Shown piece after piece: positions 23,248 to 34,967 of a stretch of 64,000 nt of DNA. How positions within the stretch are numbered: position 1 is the stretch's first letter; every line of letters begins with the position of its first letter. The position numbers and the translations under genes were made by a program. This DNA comes from Aphrocallistes beatrix (taxonomy: Eukaryota; Porifera; Hexactinellida; Sceptrulophora; Aphrocallistidae), in NCBI GenBank assembly GCA_963281255.1, contig OY725497.1, positions 2,914,001 to 2,978,000 of the forward strand. Direction: 5' to 3'. The notes beneath the pieces are model-generated. The model made no database searches. It had not been told where the DNA came from and saw only the letters and a list, made by a program, of their open reading frames with translations.

Positions 23248-23425
23248 ATATATGTTACAGTCAACGTGTGTAATCAGTTATTTCATGAAAAGCCTAGTGA
23301 TTTCACGAAATTACTAGGCTTTTCGTGAAAAAACCCACACTCATTTTACGAAATGCCTAGTAATTTCGTGAAATCACTAGGCATTTCATGAAATCCCTAA
23401 TTTCACAATCTGACTGTAACATATA
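23248..23425. mobile_element. Foldback-like nested palindrome element
   Basis: Outer inverted repeats TATATGTTACAGTCA (23248-23263) and TGACTGTAACATATA (23411-23425). Inside are four alternating copies of a GCCTAGTGATTTCACGAAAT-type unit, so each half forms its own hairpin and the two halves also pair with each other. Confidence 0.8.
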
Positions 23426-25581
23426 CATCAGGAATCAACATAAGCTCGTATCTAAATTCTGATCAAAATAAGTTATCAGTATATAGAACATTACACTTTT
23501 TTGGTCAACTAGCGAACACTTAGTTTAAGCAGATTTTTTTCATAAATCTCATGGGTAGTTCCTTAAGGGTTTCTTAATTTTGGGCATATTTCAGGCTGGA
23601 GCTCCTTATACATAACGTGAATTCAATTTGGGACAAACCCAAGCCTCCAGACCGAAGCTCTCATTTGACGCTGACAGTAAATATATTTTAACAACAATCA
23701 ATTATCTATTACTCGTATATAAGTAAGTAAGCACTGTGCAGCCAGTATGCGTGCCTACTGGCTTAGAGATGATAACGACTACTAACTATATCAGATGTCC
23801 ATGTATGCATTTGACAATGAATAGGCGTACTACATCTAAAGGGCATCGAATTAACTACATATACGTATGTGCAACGACATATCACATGAAAAGTTATAAA
23901 CACCAAAGCAATGGTCACTTCAGTGCTTTCCCCAGCACTGCCCCCAATATTCACATTTCTAGCTGTATCAAAAATATTACTTTATTTTGCCTTTGTTAAA
24001 ATGCAAACATTCAGAATTCTAATAAATAAACACACATTATCTGCTCTACTTAATGTTCATTCAAATCCGAAGCACACTCATTTTACATCCACGTATTTCC
24101 TGGAGAATTGAGGTGTGCAAACAATTATGAAACGGCGTTATTATATTGAATCGAGTCGTTCGACAAACGACAAATCCTGAAGATAAGCAGGACACTTGCT
24201 CAACTAATGCGGCAACCTAAAATTGGAATATAAAGAAGAGAACTATTGCTGGAAAGAGAATACGAGCTTCAGGTGTCAGAAATTTATAAACTGATAATAC
24301 ATAGATTTTAGGTTTTATACGTGTTCATGTCGATAAAGGGAAACTTTGAGAATATCGAGTGAATAAGCCCAGTGCTGGATCCCCGCAGATGCTAGGTGAG
24401 TTGTATTTAGTCAATAGAACGAGTCACAGAGCCTACTCGCCGCTCCGCATGTGTCATGAGGCCAGGCTATTGTCTCATAACATGGCGAAACTCTCAAATT
24501 TGACATTCCAAAATCAGGATTTTAGACAATGAAGCCATTATCGTTAATAATACTCCCCAAAAGTGAATTTGTAGCAAATCATTTTAAAAGTTTGGAAGAA
24601 TATTATTGTGTATCGGGTGTAGGTACATTATATGGGTTAAAAAAGTGATCTTCAATCGTTTATTAGCATAGTTAGGAGCTGACAGGTTCTCTCCATGAGA
24701 AGACTTCTAGTAAAAAAAATTAAGAATTCGACCTGAATTGTTTCAATTTTGGTTAAAGCAAATTTAAATGTATCAACTCACCACAATTTCGCTAACTATA
24801 CTACCTTGTTAATTAAGAATTGATCCAAGAATTGTAAGGCGCATATATAACCCGAATGTTATACATATATCTTATTACTAGCCTTCTTTTGCTAATTTAA
24901 TCGTCCTCTCGATTTATTTTCTAGGATATTCAGGTTGATGGTGGATACCGAAACCCGAAGAAGTACAAAAGTTATTTTGTTTTGAAAATTTAGGATTACA
25001 GGAAATAATATTTTCCATCCTGTATTATTCTAGATCCTCAAATTTAAGTTGACTGATTCATTGAAAATGGGTAAAAATTTGAATTATTCAATTTTGTAAT
25101 TATTAATAAGGTTCACTGCTAACTATGCAGAATGCAATCGTGGTAATTGTATGAGAAGGCGGAGGAAAACTGGACCTTGCTCGTTCGCAAAAATACTGCG
25201 TAGTATACTCACCTAATTGCATGTATTTCCAATCTCTTACCAACCAACGCTCCAGGGTTTTTATCGGAGAAAAAGCTCTATGACCCTTATTCGATGTGAA
25301 GGAAGCTTCTAGCACTGACCCTTGAACAATATGTTTTCCTGTTAGATTGCGCAGCTCGTGTCCTAATTCAGTTTACTATATTAAAACATGCACGAGAGAG
25401 GAATTTAAGTATGAGTTATTATTAAAAATACTTTTACTTTAATTGATGGGTTTAAATTGTTGGCAAATAACTGTTTCATTGTTCTTTTTCTTTTAATGTT
25501 CAGCTTACTTTGTGCACATCAACTGACTTAATCATTGCCTTCGGAAGCTCATAAAAAGTATTGCGTCCAGGGATTTCCTAG

Positions 25582-25739
25582 CAGTGCTCGACAAATCTGG
25601 TTGTTTACCAAAATGTCGCAATAAGCCACCAAATTTTATCAGGTATTGTTCTATTACGGTACTGATAGAAGTGGTGGTTAGACACCAGAGCAATAAGAAG
25701 ATGGCTAAGATAACCACCACCAAAATTTGTCGAGCACTG
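25582..25739. mobile_element. hAT-like MITE, apparently inside an older inverted repeat
   Basis: Ends CAGTGCTCGACAAATCTGG and, reversed, CAGTGCTCGACAAATTTTGG. Flanks TTTCCTAG and TACCCTAG agree at 6 of 8 positions. Outside them, GCGTCCAGGGATTTCC (about 25564) and GGGAATCCCCGGACGC (about 25756) form a second, outer inverted repeat, suggesting one element inserted in another. Confidence 0.65.
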
Positions 25740-27534
25740 TACCCTAGACGTTCAGGGAATCCCCGGACGCACTTAGAAATAATTGAATAGTGCAATTACA
25801 TGACATTAATAATATAATATCAAACAATAATGTAGCGAGCCATAACAAGAATAGTCTAGGTCCTAGGAGGAGCCAGAAATGATGACTGCACTGATAAAGT
25901 AAAAAACTATGTAATGCGATTATGATTTAACATCCTATGGCCTTTCTGGATAAATTATTATAACAAAAAGTAATGAATTTATAAGTAAGTCCAGGAACTC
26001 CTTGGATGTATCAATAAACGAAGTAAACATCGGACTGTAGGATTAATTAAGGAACATATATCAATGAGTGAGAGTATGTGAAGTATAATGAAGCTGATAC
26101 ATAGTATAATCGCTCCAACCAAAAGATCTCGACACCCGGACAAGCGACAAAATCCCTGGACGGTAAAGGGAATCCCCGACGGTTGAGGGCATAGAAACTT
26201 ATATCAAAATTGGCATGTTATGTTAAATTAGGTCTATGAATAAGTTCAAATTTTACTTGTTAGTACAATTAAGAGTGATCAAAATATATCGAAAATATCG
26301 AGACCCGATGTGTACCATGAAGCGGAGTCGACTATTTGATAAATGCTGAATTCTACATATAATATTCATTTCCTGTTGAATGAGGTGTCTCGTTGATGCA
26401 ATAAGATTACTTATTATCAGTCAGATTTGATTTCTATCGGCCAATAAAATTCCTGGCATCACCCCATAAGATAAGTATTGTCGGCGGCCGGAAATTCAAG
26501 TAAATCCTATGTAATTACAGTACAAAGTCTAAAAAGTTGGAAGAAAGAACCAATTCGGATTCGACTAGATTCAATCTGTCTACGTATTGAAGTACGTAGC
26601 TACAACGGCGTGCCACTTCAACGTGGCCATATCAAGCAATTGCTGACTTAATTAATCAGCTGGGTTGAAGTCGTTATCTTTCAGCTATCATAAATCGTAG
26701 CGAAACCAAGTAAACTGTCTTGGCTAAGGCATTCCGAGGGTTTATAAATTATTCATTCACGCGTAGCTCTACGTCACTAAGTTTCAGCAGAAAATTTTTT
26801 TAAAATAATCTAGTGTCGAGCAAATTCCAAACCTTATCTCCGTTTCCCTATCCGGATCGATGTAAATTTGGGACTAGAAAGCAAATATGACTAGAATGCT
26901 TCCACTCATCTTCATCGATTCCTTATGGTTCAGGACATTATGTTCCTTGTTAGTTGAAATTTAATGAGATGAATATCTAACTTTAATCTCTTTTTTGAAA
27001 TATGTTAATGCGCCTTTCATCTTTGGTTCAAAGACTTATGGAAAGTGGTGTTTGAAGTTATCACGACTACGTGTGGTGGCAATCATGGGAGAATGATTTA
27101 GCAGATAAATTGTTTGAATTTTTTTGCTAAGAACCTGATATACCTAAATTTCTAGGAACTCCTATTTTGGTCAAATGTTGATTTTGTAAAATCGGCAGAA
27201 AGTACATAACTATAATTTTACAAAATAAACTGATTTATCTGTTGAGCATTGTATTACAATTGTTGTTAACCCCAGGCCCCCTCCTCCATAAAAATATGCT
27301 GACACTGAACTGATTGATGTTTTGGCAAACTAGAAAAGTCGGTTTTTGTCGATAAAATCATTAAAACCCATGGGAAATTGGTTCTTGTTATTATACGTAC
27401 ATACGAACATATATATTTATTTATTTCAAGACATAATCCAGTTATTTACAACTATAAAACAGCTAAATTTCGAGCCCTCCCCTTTATTAGCTATCCCATT
27501 CTACCTATTTATTATTAATATTTTCCAATTCAGA

Positions 27535-28599
27535 ATGAGTTCTCAAAAGCAACTAGACGCCACCTCAGTTTCCAAAAGAAGGCAAGCCAATAAGCACTCC
27601 ATGATAGAAATAAACAGAATCCGCTGGACTGCGCTGGATGACGTAAGGCTTGTTCAAGGGGTTCAGCAGACGAACAGCCTCATGAGCGTCTATCTGGGAA
27701 CCAAGTTTTCCTGTAGGTTTACCTTGAAGGAGATTGAGGAGCGCTGGGATGCTCTCTTATACAACCCCGCTATTTCTGCTTCCGCCATGGAGGAGACAAG
27801 CCTTCTGAGTGAGCAAGAGCGTTCTTTCGCAGACTCTGCAGTTATATGGAGTCCAGTTGAAGAGGAGATTCTCTCTCAATTCTCTTCAGATCAAGAACCG
27901 AGTATCCAGGAATTTGAAGCCATTCTATCCAATAACCTGACCCTATTCCATCCTTCTCGGACTGCTCGCTCTCTCCACTACCACTGGTCCCTCCTCAAGA
28001 GCTACGACCTGTTATGCAACCAGTCCCCCTCACACATCTACTCCACCCCCACTCAGTTCTCACAGGCTCTGATGGGACTGAAGGACAAAGACCTGACTCA
28101 GGAACAAGGGCAGAAGGAAATGGCTTGCTTGTACGAGATGAGGCTGCAAGACAAGAAGCAGAAGGTAGAGGTCATCACTCTTGAGAGGCAACTCTCCGAT
28201 TGGAGGATGTTATTGGAAGGAAGTCTGCAGGAGACTTTCACTGCGGACACCTTTGCTTGTATAAAAGGGAAGAATTCTCAATTCGCGATAACTTCACACA
28301 AAGTCATCATTGGAAGGAACACTGATGAAGAAATAGTCGATATCGATCTGAGTCAAGAAGGACCAGCTGATAAAATCTCGCGGAAGCAGGCTCTGCTACT
28401 GTTTGACTCAAACACTTTCAGTTTCGCCATTACGAATACCGGCAGGCATCACATAATTGTAAATAACAGACACTTAATGCCTCAGGAGAGCGAGGAGCTC
28501 GAAGATACGAGTTTGCTTGTGTTCGGGGAACTTTCCTTCATTTTCACAATCAATCCATCTCTGCCTAGTGTTGCCACTTCTCTTAATTCTCCCATTTAA
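27535..28599 (+). CDS. MCRS1: Microspherule protein 1 (FHA-domain chromatin factor)
   Basis: MCRS1 is a nuclear subunit of the NSL histone acetyltransferase and INO80 remodelling complexes, also tied to spindle assembly. The 354-residue product (human 462) has the MCRS N-terminal region (about 25-200) with IRWTALDDVRLVQGVQQ, FTLKEIEERWDALLYNP and FHPSRTARSLHYHWSLLKSY. A coiled-coil segment follows, then a C-terminal FHA domain (about 237-350) with GRNTDEE, DIDLSQEGPADKISRKQA and IIVNNRHLM. In human MCRS1 the matching piece also reads DLSLEGPAxKISRKQ. The frame is open back to 27346, but the ATG at 27535 follows CCAATTCAGA, an acceptor-like site, and starts the conserved protein. The long disordered N-terminus of vertebrate MCRS1 is absent. 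Single exon. Confidence 0.9.
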   Translation: MSSQKQLDATSVSKRRQANKHSMIEINRIRWTALDDVRLVQGVQQTNSLMSVYLGTKFSCRFTLKEIEERWDALLYNPAISASAMEETSLLSEQERSFADSAVIWSPVEEEILSQFSSDQEPSIQEFEAILSNNLTLFHPSRTARSLHYHWSLLKSYDLLCNQSPSHIYSTPTQFSQALMGLKDKDLTQEQGQKEMACLYEMRLQDKKQKVEVITLERQLSDWRMLLEGSLQETFTADTFACIKGKNSQFAITSHKVIIGRNTDEEIVDIDLSQEGPADKISRKQALLLFDSNTFSFAITNTGRHHIIVNNRHLMPQESEELEDTSLLVFGELSFIFTINPSLPSVATSLNSPI

Positions 28600-29718
28600 T
28601 CTGTCTTCTGCAATACCCTATATGCCATTCATTAAACGTGTAGGATGCACTTCTAATTGATAATTATTAGCTCTGCCACATTCGAACTTGGTAATGCATT
28701 CATATCGACTTCCGTAATGACTATTAATTGAAAGAATCAGTTGGACAGGGTTAATTAAGCTGCCAGCACCTGGCCGCAGTTCCTAGCCACCTGATCTCAC
28801 TTTAGATTAATCTGTTCGTCAGCCACACTACCATTCCGTAAGTTAATTTAATTAATAAATTACATATAGCTCTTGAGAAACATTTTTCATTCTTGAAATA
28901 ATGGAAGTATTATAGAGATTCAATTTGGTGCCCACGTAATAGATTAAAATGTGGTATGCGAACTCTCTATTTTTGAATTTTACTTGTTAAATGATGTTTA
29001 ATAGTATAATATGGCTATAAGCCACAGAAAAGCGTCATTTTCGGTGTTTCATGCAGGAGGGTCATTCTGCGGTATCAAAATTAACGGAGGGTGGCAAATA
29101 TTAATAGGACTAATTATTTATCTGAATAAGAATTAAGGCTACATTGTCTCCCATGTTCGTTTTCTAGGAGACAATTAATGAGAAACACATGCCTGACCCT
29201 GAATTTCGTGTTACTGGGCAGCCTGTCTAGTTATATTCCCTCAGCCTACTTCTCGATTGTCACTGAATGCATATGGTCTCTCAACCTCAGGGTAAGACCC
29301 AGCCCTGAATCTCAGAGGGGGCTAAGAAGGTATAACATATTTTCAGAGGGGTGGCTACTGCAAGGCTGGATTGACCTCTGAACCTCATCAGAGGGGTAAA
29401 GGAGGTCTAAAATAATTTCAGAAGGGGATAGATGCAACCCTTGCGAGTCAACCTGTTTAACTAAATCGTGTGATGGCATGTAGGAAATAGTGAGATATGG
29501 TGAAATAGTATTACGAACTGTGTGCTAGTGAGATAATAATTAGTAATGGTCTCGAGATCGTGAGAGTTGAGGGCTGCCAATGAAAACACACACTTATAAT
29601 TAACCTTCTAAGATTTTAACATTACTCAAATAATATTATTCTCTCTAAAAAATAAATAAACAAAAAGAAAGTCTTAGCTAGTCCGCAAAAACACTCTATC
29701 TAACTAAGGGGATGCAGA
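28600..29718. other. Intergenic, MCRS1 to PLD3-like gene
   Basis: AT-rich. A GTAAGA donor-like site at about 29293 ends a short signal-peptide-like frame (29178-29292) that I could not connect to other exons. 29290-29440 has a loosely repeated TCAGAGGGG-type patch. Confidence 0.45.
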
Positions 29719-31032
29719 TCATAAAAAGACGCTTTTCTTGCAATCGATGGGAGATGCATAATCAGAATTCCAGTCTCGCAAGAAGATTTCGCGGAGTTGC
29801 TGTGGCAGTGAGTTTTCTCCGTCCTGCTCGATGGTAGCACTCACCCCTGCGGTCCCATTGAAGTAGTCTCCTGTCCAGTTAGAGGTTCCGATGTACCCTT
29901 TCTTGTCTGTCACCATGTACTTATTATGGTTCACACGTGCGAAGGGAATACGCGATTGCTCTGGCGTGAATGAAGGTACATTAAATAACTTTACTTGGAT
30001 TGCCGCTCCCTCAGACTTGTACCGCTCAATTTTGCTGTCTGCTGCCAGACTGCAGAGGTACTGCAACATGGCGCTGGGAGTGTGTTTCCAAAAACTTCCC
30101 ATTATCCGCACCTCCACCCCTCGCTCTATCGCGGCTCTTCTCAGCTCGTCGTCAATCACTGGCCAGAAACGGTAGTGCGGACTGTAGATGATAGCCGGGA
30201 GATAATCCATTACTGCAACATGTACGAACTGTTCTGCGGTTCTTATCACGTCTATGAGCGCATCCAAATCCCTGGTACGCCCCGGAGGACACAGCATAGC
30301 TGGAGAAGAAGATAAGAAGATTGATGGGTTCTCCTCTCCTTCACCGATGTCTAACTTCAGAGGGTTAGCCAGGTCGAATGTGGTACCGAGCGATGGAGGC
30401 CACTGCTGTGGGACTTTTGCGCCAGGAACACTTATTAGCCAGTAGACATAGAATAATTTCGCCGCGTCTCTGACTAGCTCTGGACAATCAGTAGCTAGTA
30501 ACCCCAGCTCTTTCACCTGAGTGAGAGATCTCCAGTCCATGTTCGCACTTCCTACGTACATGTGCTTGCCGTCTACGAGAATAAGCTTTGTATGCAGGAT
30601 CCCCGAATCATCGAATTGACTCAGATTCAAATATTGAACTTTTGCTAGTCCCAATTTCTCTAGCGCTTGTGCATCAGATTCATTTCGAGTTGTTATCTCC
30701 TGGACGATACGTATGTCCACTCCATTCTTGCCCAGATTCTTCAGAGTATCTAGAATTTTCTCACCTTCGTTCGAACTGGGATCCTTTGTATTGGTGTCCG
30801 ATCCATTTAGTGTCATGTAAAAAGAAGAGATGTTAACGTAGTTCTTGGCAAGTTGTAGAATATCCAACCACCCTTCAAAAGTTGACTCATGTAAGGGACT
30901 TCCACTAGGATATGTCAAGTTCTCAGGAATGCTCTCTACGATACTCAATTTGCATGTCGTAGACGCTACTACCAGCTGCTGGAGTACCGCAGTAATGAGC
31001 AGCAAGCATATCACTTGTGGATTTGTGGACAT
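29719..31032 (-). CDS. PLD3/PLD4-like phospholipase D family protein, secreted or lysosomal
   Basis: Single-exon 437-residue protein (human PLD3 490). Both HKD motifs are intact: HTKLILVD (H147, K149, D154) followed by GSANMDWRS, and HNKYMVTD (H369, K371, D376) followed by GTSNWTGDYF. The pattern GSANMDWRSLTQVKELG and the order of the two half-domains are those of PLD3/PLD4, which act as 5' exonucleases on single-stranded nucleic acid in endolysosomes. The N-terminus is a short hydrophobic segment (about 7-24, ending VVAS) that fits a cleaved signal peptide better than the type II anchor of vertebrate PLD3, whose cytosolic tail is missing. Several N-glycosylation sequons (for example near 38, 67, 117, 136 and 385) agree with a lumenal protein. 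It runs opposite to MCRS1. Vaccinia-K4-like PLDs share the fold but the animal context favours PLD3. Confidence 0.9.
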   Translation of the reverse strand: MSTNPQVICLLLITAVLQQLVVASTTCKLSIVESIPENLTYPSGSPLHESTFEGWLDILQLAKNYVNISSFYMTLNGSDTNTKDPSSNEGEKILDTLKNLGKNGVDIRIVQEITTRNESDAQALEKLGLAKVQYLNLSQFDDSGILHTKLILVDGKHMYVGSANMDWRSLTQVKELGLLATDCPELVRDAAKLFYVYWLISVPGAKVPQQWPPSLGTTFDLANPLKLDIGEGEENPSIFLSSSPAMLCPPGRTRDLDALIDVIRTAEQFVHVAVMDYLPAIIYSPHYRFWPVIDDELRRAAIERGVEVRIMGSFWKHTPSAMLQYLCSLAADSKIERYKSEGAAIQVKLFNVPSFTPEQSRIPFARVNHNKYMVTDKKGYIGTSNWTGDYFNGTAGVSATIEQDGENSLPQQLREIFLRDWNSDYASPIDCKKSVFL

Positions 31033-33874
31033 CTCTAAAATTGCGAAAGAATTTTATTATCCGTGAAATATTGATTGATATATATAATTTAATTAAATTA
31101 TGAATGCTAGGCCAACTATTGAAAAAATGCGAGACGAAAAGTCTCAGTAATTCTCAGTAATTTATTCCTGAAATGTTTAATTGAACCATATTTGGAACAG
31201 AGAAAATCGAGATGTGTTGTATAAGACTAGTTTGGTAAACGGCCCTGCCTGATAAACGAATGCAGAGTATAAATAATTTATTAATTAACTTATCCAGGCA
31301 GTACCTTCCGGAAGGTGCCCGTAACTCGGAATTTGTCCGGATCTCAGAAATACCATTATTCACATGAAAATATTAAAGTTTTTCTTTTCTAAAATTTCCA
31401 ACTTTTTCCTAATGAGCTACTTACAGTGGTTAATAAATAAGTTTTGGCATACCTTTTCAATTTCATTTTGGGTAATTGTACACTACTAAGTAAAAATGAG
31501 ATGATCAGGAGGTTATGTGCTTGTTTCGATGCACGTACTCGTACCTGAACCTCCGTATCTCTGAGAAGTCCGGATCTCGGAAGTGCCCGTTACTCCGAAA
31601 AGAAAGCAGGTTGGTAATTTATAATAGTAAAATTAGAAATACCAATTATAGGCAGATTTAAATGTTTTTGGTTGCTCGTAATATGGGGGTTGAGAACAAA
31701 GAGGTGCCCGTAACTCAGAAACGAAATTTTTAGAAATAATAATTGGGATAATAATATTAGGAGAGTTCATTATGAGAAAATATTAATTGGGCTACTTAGG
31801 GCGGTCCTGGAAATTTCCTGAGAGCCCACCGCCCCCATCGGGCCACTGGGCTACCAGCCCACCTGCTCATTGACCCACCGGCCCTGGAGATGCCCGTAGC
31901 TCGGAGGTCCGGATCTGAGAGGTTCTATTGTATTTCCAATCAATTTTTATCTCGTTCGCTTTCTAACTAAGCTATTAATGAATAATGAAAACACATCCTA
32001 ATTTAAGAAAATAATCTGTGGTCATCATCCATGTATAAATAATTGTTTTGATTATAATCCATCTCTCTCTATTTATTAATAGGTTTGTATAACCTTTAAG
32101 TAACTTAACGAATTTTATTCCAGGAATTTCACATACATTTATAAATTGAGAATTCGTTGTACTCATTTACTATTCAAAATTTTAGTTGTGAAATGAACCA
32201 TATCTCATTACCTAGCCAAACTTACTCGTAAAGAGCAAGTGCTAATCTATTCTCTGACTTTTGTTGGCAAATCCTTTTTTGGGCCATATGTCTATCATGT
32301 GGTAGGGATAATGTGTAAGTAATGAAGAGAGTGATGCAACTGCCTATTTATACTCTGTATCATAATGGTCTCTTATTCCTTAATTCATTATCAGATAAAG
32401 TGAGATCTAATTCCGAAGTAAATAATTAATATTTGCTACCATACTTTATTTAAAAACGTAGGTTTATTCATGCCGGTCTATTTAGTGATTATGCTACAAA
32501 ATGAATGAATCTAATTATTGAAAAATTATTGAATCCTGATGGGAGTACGAACTACTAGATACTAGAAAAAAATACCAGGGGGGATGCGGGGTACGCTCCT
32601 GTCATTCCAAATTTTCACGCTTCTAAACAATTTGGAACTTAAAATCATACGCCTTAGGCAGCATCTCCCGCTCCTAGATGATCCCTTGATTTTGACACAA
32701 TTGGATAAAATTTTTCAGCAAGACCTGCTATGAAAATATCGTCTAAAGATACAAAATAAAATACTGGTACTTTATTTTAGATATATTGAGTACCATATTC
32801 ACTAATTGGATAATTGTTACTAATTAATTGATGACTTATGTTTATTTTGTGTCGGAAGAACAAATTATAACAGATCTGACTACCTCAAATCGTTAATGGT
32901 GGTCTAAATTTAAACAGACAAAGCATTTTTCATGTTTAAATTAGAAGTATAAAATTCAATCGTAGAAATGCTTGACGCAACAAGAAATAATTCTGTGTCA
33001 AACTTGGCGAAATACGTGTTTCGAGAATTTTAACTTCGATTGAAGAGCCTCAAAATAGCACGAAAGTTCGAAACCAGGAAGCAGGTGTTGAAGATTTTAG
33101 AACCATAACATTTCTTTAATCTGACGGATAATGCATTCCTACTACTCGAAAATAATTGATCAAAATAAAATTTGATAAGAGATATAAATTAGTTTACCTA
33201 GATCAATTTGTTCTTAGTTCACACAGGTGCAGCATTTCCTTACATGCCTTTCTATTTGGTTTGCTTTCGCTTACTATTTACACATCTGCAACGAGTGCAG
33301 ATTTCTTATTCTTATCTGATATCTTTTGTTAATTAAGGAAACAAATTTAAGATTCTCCATTATTTATGAAATATGTATATTATTTTTTGATAAATTATTG
33401 GAATGGAGTGTTATTTCCATTTTCTTCGAACTTAAGTTATCGAGAAACTCCATCTGTTAATATTTAGCAGTATGCTACGTCTCTTCACGATTCGAAATAA
33501 ACTTCCAGATAAATTATCCTAATGAGCGAGTATCGCACATACCTAAATATAAGTAGGTATGGCTGTCCATATCTAGTCCAACATGTAAATGGGAAAACCT
33601 TTTAGTTCCTTGGTAAAAAATGATTCTTGAAATTTTAAGATATCAAACAGGATCTAATTATAAACGATATATTTCTTTTGCATTTGTTTCTCTCCTTTAC
33701 TCTCCATCACCTGATTTATTTGTATTTTCAATCTTAGAAATTTACCTAATCCCATAAATATTATGCTTTTATTGAGCTAATTTAGGAAGATGTTCTTGGC
33801 ATTGCCGATGTAGCTAATAACCTTCAAAACAATTTTTTAATACACCGATTTTTTCTTTCTCTCGTTTTAGTTAA
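31033..33874. other. Gene-poor stretch upstream of the PLD3-like gene
   Basis: AT-rich with no supported gene. It contains the GCCCGTAACTCGG repeat cluster at 31292-31933 (entered separately). Confidence 0.55.
31292..31933. repeat. Repeated GTGCCCGTAACTCGG / CCGGATCTCAGA units, pogo-like end
   Basis: The motif GTGCCCGTAACTCGG recurs near 31314, 31590, 31705 and 31887, usually paired with TCCGGATCTCAGA. The right edge reads GGATCTGAGAGGTTCTATTGTA; its complement starts TACAATAGAACCTC, like pogo/Tigger ends. Probably one or more overlapping decayed elements. Confidence 0.55.
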
Positions 33875-34411
33875 TCCTTACTATTAAAACTCGATTAATG
33901 TGTATATATATATATATGTAACGAATTGATTGAAGAAACTGCCGGTCCTAGAAAGCTGATTTTTGGCATGTGGGAGTCTTTTGGCTATGGCTCCAGTAAG
34001 TTCTGAGCTCAGAGCAAAATGTCGACTCATCATGGAATTATGACGTCATTGTCATATTTTTAAAAGTTAAGCAACAGAGTTATTCGAGCATAACTCAGCC
34101 ATTATAGGAGATAGAAGGCTGAAATTTTAATAGAATCTGTATACTAACATACCTCACATATGATACAACTATTATCAAAAAATGATGACTCATCACTTTG
34201 TTATGACGTCATCATTACTCATCAAAATTTTAAAAATTGTCAAATTCGGTGCTTTTTCTTGCGATATCGATTATAATAGTAGGACAGACGTATTTAGAGA
34301 TGTTATCTCCCTTATAATTAATCAATGGTGACCGCAGGCGACCGGAGGGAGCCTACGGCGGACACTTTTGTGTCCGCCAGCCGCGCAGCGCAAGCAAGCG
34401 AAGCGCGCTTG
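33875..34411 (+). mobile_element. Helitron-like non-autonomous element, copy 2 (complete)
   Basis: Begins TCCTTACTATTAAAACTCG after an A and ends AAGCGAAGCGCGCTTG, immediately followed by T. That is the A|TC...CTTG|T pattern expected of Helitron insertion between A and T without a target duplication; the terminal CTTG stands where CTRR is usual. The last bases can fold as CAAGCG-AAGCG-CGCTTG. 537 bases with no coding capacity. The next copy starts at the very next base. Confidence 0.75.
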
Positions 34412-34967
34412 TCCTTACTATTAAAACTCGATTAATGTTTGTGTATATATCTATATCTATATCTATCTCTGTAACGAATTGATTGAAGAAACTGTCAGGC
34501 CCAGAAAGCTGATTTTTGACATGTGGGAGTCTTTTGGCTATGGCTACACTAAGTTCTGAGCTCAGACGAAAATGTTGACTCATCATGGAATTATGACGTC
34601 ATTGTCACATTTTTAAAAGTTAAGCAATACAGTTATTCGAGCATAACTCAGCCATTCATTATAGGAGATAGAAGGCTAAAATTTTAATAAAATCTGCATA
34701 CTAACATACCTTACATATGATGCAACTATCATCAAAAAATGATGACTCATCACTTTTTTTATGACGTCATCATTACTCATCAAAATTTTAAAAATGGATA
34801 ATTTTGGTGATTTTTCGTGCGATATCGATTATAACAGTAGGACAGACGTATTTAGAGATGTTATTTCCCTTATAATTAATCAATGTGACCCCAGGCGTCC
34901 AAAGGACTCCTCCGGCGGACACAAAGTGTCCGCCAGCCGCGCAGCGCAAGCAAGCGAACCGCGCTTG
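34412..34967 (+). mobile_element. Helitron-like element, copy 3 (direct tandem with copy 2)
   Basis: 556 bases starting TCCTTACTATTAAAACTCG and ending GCGCTTG followed by T. It is joined head-to-tail to copy 2 without a single spacer base. The hairpin arm is slightly mutated (CAAGCGAACCGCGCTTG). Confidence 0.75.

Larger units (their letters stand above)
22641..27534. other. Gene-poor stretch, PDZ-PH gene to MCRS1
   Basis: 4.9 kb of AT-rich DNA. It holds the palindromic element at 23248-23425, a short repeated GGGTTCGGGCTCAGG-like patch (23104-23200) and the hAT-like MITE at 25582-25739. The small open frames carry no domain signal and I support no gene here. Confidence 0.55.

Noticed and set aside
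29178-29292. Signal-peptide-like exon (MRNTCLTLNFVLLGSL...) ending at GTAAGA
   Set aside because: It starts with ATG and has a good donor, but no following exon could be found before the opposite-strand PLD3-like gene, so it is not listed as a gene.
34320-34411. GC-rich repeat ends considered as CRISPR-like units
   Set aside because: They are single 3' ends of dispersed elements, not evenly spaced repeats with unique spacers, and the DNA is eukaryotic.
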